Assembly (NCBI GenBank): GCA_964579765.1
Contig: CAZOIK010000486.1
Coordinates: 1 to 8,563, forward strand
Length of the DNA: 8,563 bases
Direction: 5' to 3'
DNA from: DATNBT01 sp964579765
GTDB lineage: Bacteria > Acidobacteriota > Vicinamibacteria > Vicinamibacterales > CAVVIG01
In this document: piece after piece, positions 7,920 through 8,563 of the stretch
Layout: every line of letters starts with the position of its first letter
How positions within the stretch are numbered: position 1 is the first letter of the stretch
Position numbers and translations under genes: made by a program
Notes under the pieces: model-generated
Told to the model about the DNA's origin: nothing
What the model saw: only the letters and a program-made list of their open reading frames with translations
Database searches by the model: none

Positions 7920-8563
7920 AGTTCGAGTAGGTCCGTCGTCACGCTCGTGAGCAGTTCCACGCCGTGCCGCGTGACGAGCACGTCGTCTTCGATCCGAACG
8001 CCGCCCCAGCCTGGCAGATACGCGCCCGGCTCGATGGTGAAGACCATGCCGGCGGCGACTGCATCGTCTTCAGGTGCTCCCGACGGCTGGCCGGCGTGCG
8101 GCCGTGTCACCTTCGGGTCTTCGTGAATGTCGATTCCCAGTCCGTGTCCCGTGCCGTGCCCGAACGCCTCGGCCAGGCCGAGTGCGGCGAGCAGATCGCG
8201 AGCTGCCGCGTCGATCGCAAAACGCGACCGCCCCGCCGCTACCGCCTGAATTGCAGAATCGTGCGCTGCCAGGACGGCTGCATAGACCTCGCGGACCCGA
8301 TCCGACGCCGTGCCGAGTACCACGGTGCGGGTCAGGTCGGAGCAGTATGATCGGTACACCCCCCCAAAGTCCAGCACCACGAGGTCGTTTTCGCTCAGCC
8401 TTCGCTCGCCGGGGTGCGCGTGCGGCAGCGCGGCGTTCGGGCCGCCGGCCACAATCGTGTCGAATGCCGGACGTTCGAAGCCGGCCGCGATGATACGGGC
8501 GTCAATGGCCAGCGCCACCTCCCGCTCGGTCCGGCCGACCCTGACTTCACTGAACACGCCGTT
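7916..8563 (-). CDS. M24 family metallopeptidase (Xaa-Pro aminopeptidase-like), N-terminus outside window
   Basis: The frame is open to the right edge, so only the C-terminal 215 residues are seen; the GTG at 8557 is unlikely to be the start. The fragment is a pita-bread catalytic domain with all five dinuclear metal ligands (fragment numbering): D65 in VVLDFGG, D76 in CSDLTRT, H140 in GHGTGHGLG, E178 in FTIEPGAY and E192 in RIEDDVLV. A histidine in LPHAHPG (about 48) matches the substrate-site histidine. By family knowledge these enzymes cut N-terminal residues before proline in peptides; the SDLTRT and GHGTGHGLG forms favour aminopeptidase P or prolidase over methionine aminopeptidase. The stop overlaps the accB start by 4 bases. 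A peptidase of this group next to accBC is a recurrent bacterial gene order, and a link in function is not obvious. Confidence 0.9.
   Translation of the reverse strand, partial: NGVFSEVRVGRTEREVALAIDARIIAAGFERPAFDTIVAGGPNAALPHAHPGERRLSENDLVVLDFGGVYRSYCSDLTRTVVLGTASDRVREVYAAVLAAHDSAIQAVAAGRSRFAIDAAARDLLAALGLAEAFGHGTGHGLGIDIHEDPKVTRPHAGQPSGAPEDDAVAAGMVFTIEPGAYLPGWGGVRIEDDVLVTRHGVELLTSVTTDLLEL

Overview
This is a GC-rich (by eye about two thirds G+C), densely packed bacterial chromosomal window. I see no insertion sequences, phage genes, tRNA, rRNA or CRISPR. Almost all of it is one head-to-tail run of genes on the minus strand, read from the right edge to about position 678. It meets the 3' end of a plus-strand gene entering from the left edge. 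The gene mix (an M24 peptidase beside accB-accC, then thiE, an APC permease, a 2TM-RCK protein, folD and coaE) and the GC3-biased codon use fit a high-GC environmental bacterium. Acidobacteriota is my best guess, as inference only.

Layout in the direction of transcription. An M24 family Xaa-Pro peptidase (cut by the right edge) overlaps accB at GTGA. accB overlaps accC at TGATG. accC runs directly into thiE. thiE is 9 bp from an amino-acid permease of the cationic amino-acid transporter type. The permease abuts a 2TM-RCK potassium-channel-like protein, which overlaps folD by 20 bp. A 151-bp gap with strong hairpins follows, then coaE, and 7 bp later an unrecognised small membrane protein that appears frameshifted. 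That last gene's stop overlaps the stop of the plus-strand gene (a CPA2-type cation:proton antiporter with a C-terminal TrkA-N domain) at a shared CTAG.

Functionally this is a housekeeping cluster: the biotin carboxylase and biotin carrier parts of acetyl-CoA carboxylase, thiamine phosphate synthesis, one-carbon folate metabolism and the last step of CoA synthesis, with amino-acid uptake and two ion-transport-related NAD-binding-domain proteins interspersed.

No new defence or mobile system is visible. The points that deserve a second look are: (i) the 2TM-RCK protein has lost the GxG of its selectivity filter and has no ATG/GTG/TTG upstream of its first helix; (ii) thiE also has no ordinary start codon where its homology begins; (iii) the gene after coaE changes reading frame near 950; (iv) the folD-coaE gap contains perfect hairpins; and (v) a TATAAT box lies 8 nt before the permease ATG. 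Items (i) to (iii) could share a mundane cause (base-calling or assembly error), and this should be tested first.
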